The position numbers were made by a program, and so were the translations under genes. DNA of 5,378 nucleotides from Parcubacteria group bacterium Athens0416_74 (lineage in GTDB: Bacteria > Patescibacteriota > Minisyncoccia > Phycocordibacterales > UBA2100): contig VMEY01000045.1 of the NCBI GenBank assembly GCA_007375785.1, positions 1-5,378 on the forward strand. Direction: 5' to 3'. Positions 5,161 to 5,378 of the stretch are shown here, piece by piece. Under the pieces are notes generated by a model that made no database searches, was not told the origin of the DNA, and saw only the letters and a program-made list of their open reading frames with translations. Positions within the stretch are counted from its first letter, which is position 1. Each line of letters starts with the position of its first letter.

Positions 5161-5378
5161 TTAGTTCGAGAGCGTCGTCGGGTCAGAGCCAGCGCCTGGG
5201 AGTCCTGGGACTCCGTAGCCGTTGGTCCAATCCTGGTTCGCGAACGCTGGAGTCGTCGAAGTTGAGTTCGGCGACCAGACAAAGTCATCGTTTGAGTCTG
5301 CGTCGAGCACCGTAGTGTTGCCCATGAGACCGGCAGCAAGCGACGGATAAGCAGAGTCACCTGCAATGTACGTCGTCA
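5161..5378 (-). CDS. C-terminal fragment of a probable secreted/surface protein, cut by the window edge
   Basis: Reading the minus strand from the right edge, one frame stays open for 71 codons to a TAA at 5163-5161; the start lies beyond the window. The peptide begins TTYIAGDSAYPSLAAG and ends GAGSDPTTLSN. It is rich in Thr, Ser, Asn, Asp, Gly and Pro, with aromatic-containing patches (DFVWSPN, DWTNGYGVPGLPG), lacks Cys and has no Lys or Arg, as is common in exported beta-rich or S-layer/pilin-like proteins. Codons end mainly in C or G (AAC, GAC, ACG, TCG), hinting at high expression. A strong terminator follows. I do not recognise the family. A frame of similar length in this stretch (5127-5366) gives an Arg/Thr/Ser-rich product of low plausibility and was not called. 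Confidence 0.7.
   Translation of the reverse strand, partial: TTYIAGDSAYPSLAAGLMGNTTVLDADSNDDFVWSPNSTSTTPAFANQDWTNGYGVPGLPGAGSDPTTLSN

Noticed and set aside
5127..5366. Minus-strand open frame of 79 codons at the right edge
   Set aside because: The product is an Arg/Thr/Ser/Leu-rich low-complexity peptide typical of a shadow frame. The alternative minus frame ending at 5161 is open to the window edge, has sensible composition and is followed by a terminator.
1..5378. CRISPR array, tRNA, rRNA or defence system
   Set aside because: No regularly spaced repeats, cloverleaf, rRNA-like stretch or nuclease/helicase defence module was seen on either strand.

Overview
The window looks like chromosomal sequence from a small-genome bacterium, most likely a Patescibacteria/CPR member of the Parcubacteria type. 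This rests on style, not on a marker gene: a very large secreted protein with a poly-glycine linker and a lamin-tail-like domain, a short TPR protein with one N-terminal membrane helix, a RAYT-type transposase, no Shine-Dalgarno sites at any visible start, and -10-like boxes almost touching the start codons. TGA serves as the stop of the transposase and does not interrupt the other frames, so the standard bacterial code fits and a UGA-glycine lineage does not.

Left half, minus strand (about 44-3420): two overlapping genes form a transcription unit. The upstream gene (172 aa) encodes a single-pass membrane protein with a short alpha/beta extracytoplasmic domain that may be NTF2-like. Its last 19 bases overlap the next gene (958 aa). 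That gene encodes a secreted mosaic protein: signal peptide, a zinc-dependent phospholipase C-like domain with recognisable metal ligands, a Pro/Glu/Ser/Thr and glycine linker, two Ig/Fn3-like beta domains, a lamin-tail-like domain and a C-terminal domain I do not recognise. A strong GC hairpin follows its stop codon.

Middle, plus strand (3487-4220): a solitary Y1/HUH transposase of the REP-associated (RAYT) type. Just before its start lies a 17-bp repeat, CCAAGGTGACACCTCCG. At its end lies a 40-bp near-perfect palindrome whose outer arm is the exact reverse complement of that repeat. The stop codon and the last two sense codons lie inside the palindrome. It reads as a compact self-contained mobile or domesticated unit.

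Right part, minus strand: a TPR membrane protein (about 245 aa) has a good sigma70-type promoter (TTGAAA, 17 bp, TAGAAT) ending 7 bp before the preferred ATG, which suggests a leaderless mRNA. Upstream is an intrinsic terminator belonging to the C-terminal end of another protein that enters from the right edge (71 residues visible, ending ...PTTLSN). That fragment resembles a secreted or surface protein and uses mainly C- and G-ending codons.

The genes on both sides of the RAYT unit encode membrane-anchored or secreted proteins, so the window describes part of a cell-envelope/surface programme interrupted by one transposase unit. The observations most worth following are the PLC-like surface mosaic and the architecture of the RAYT unit.
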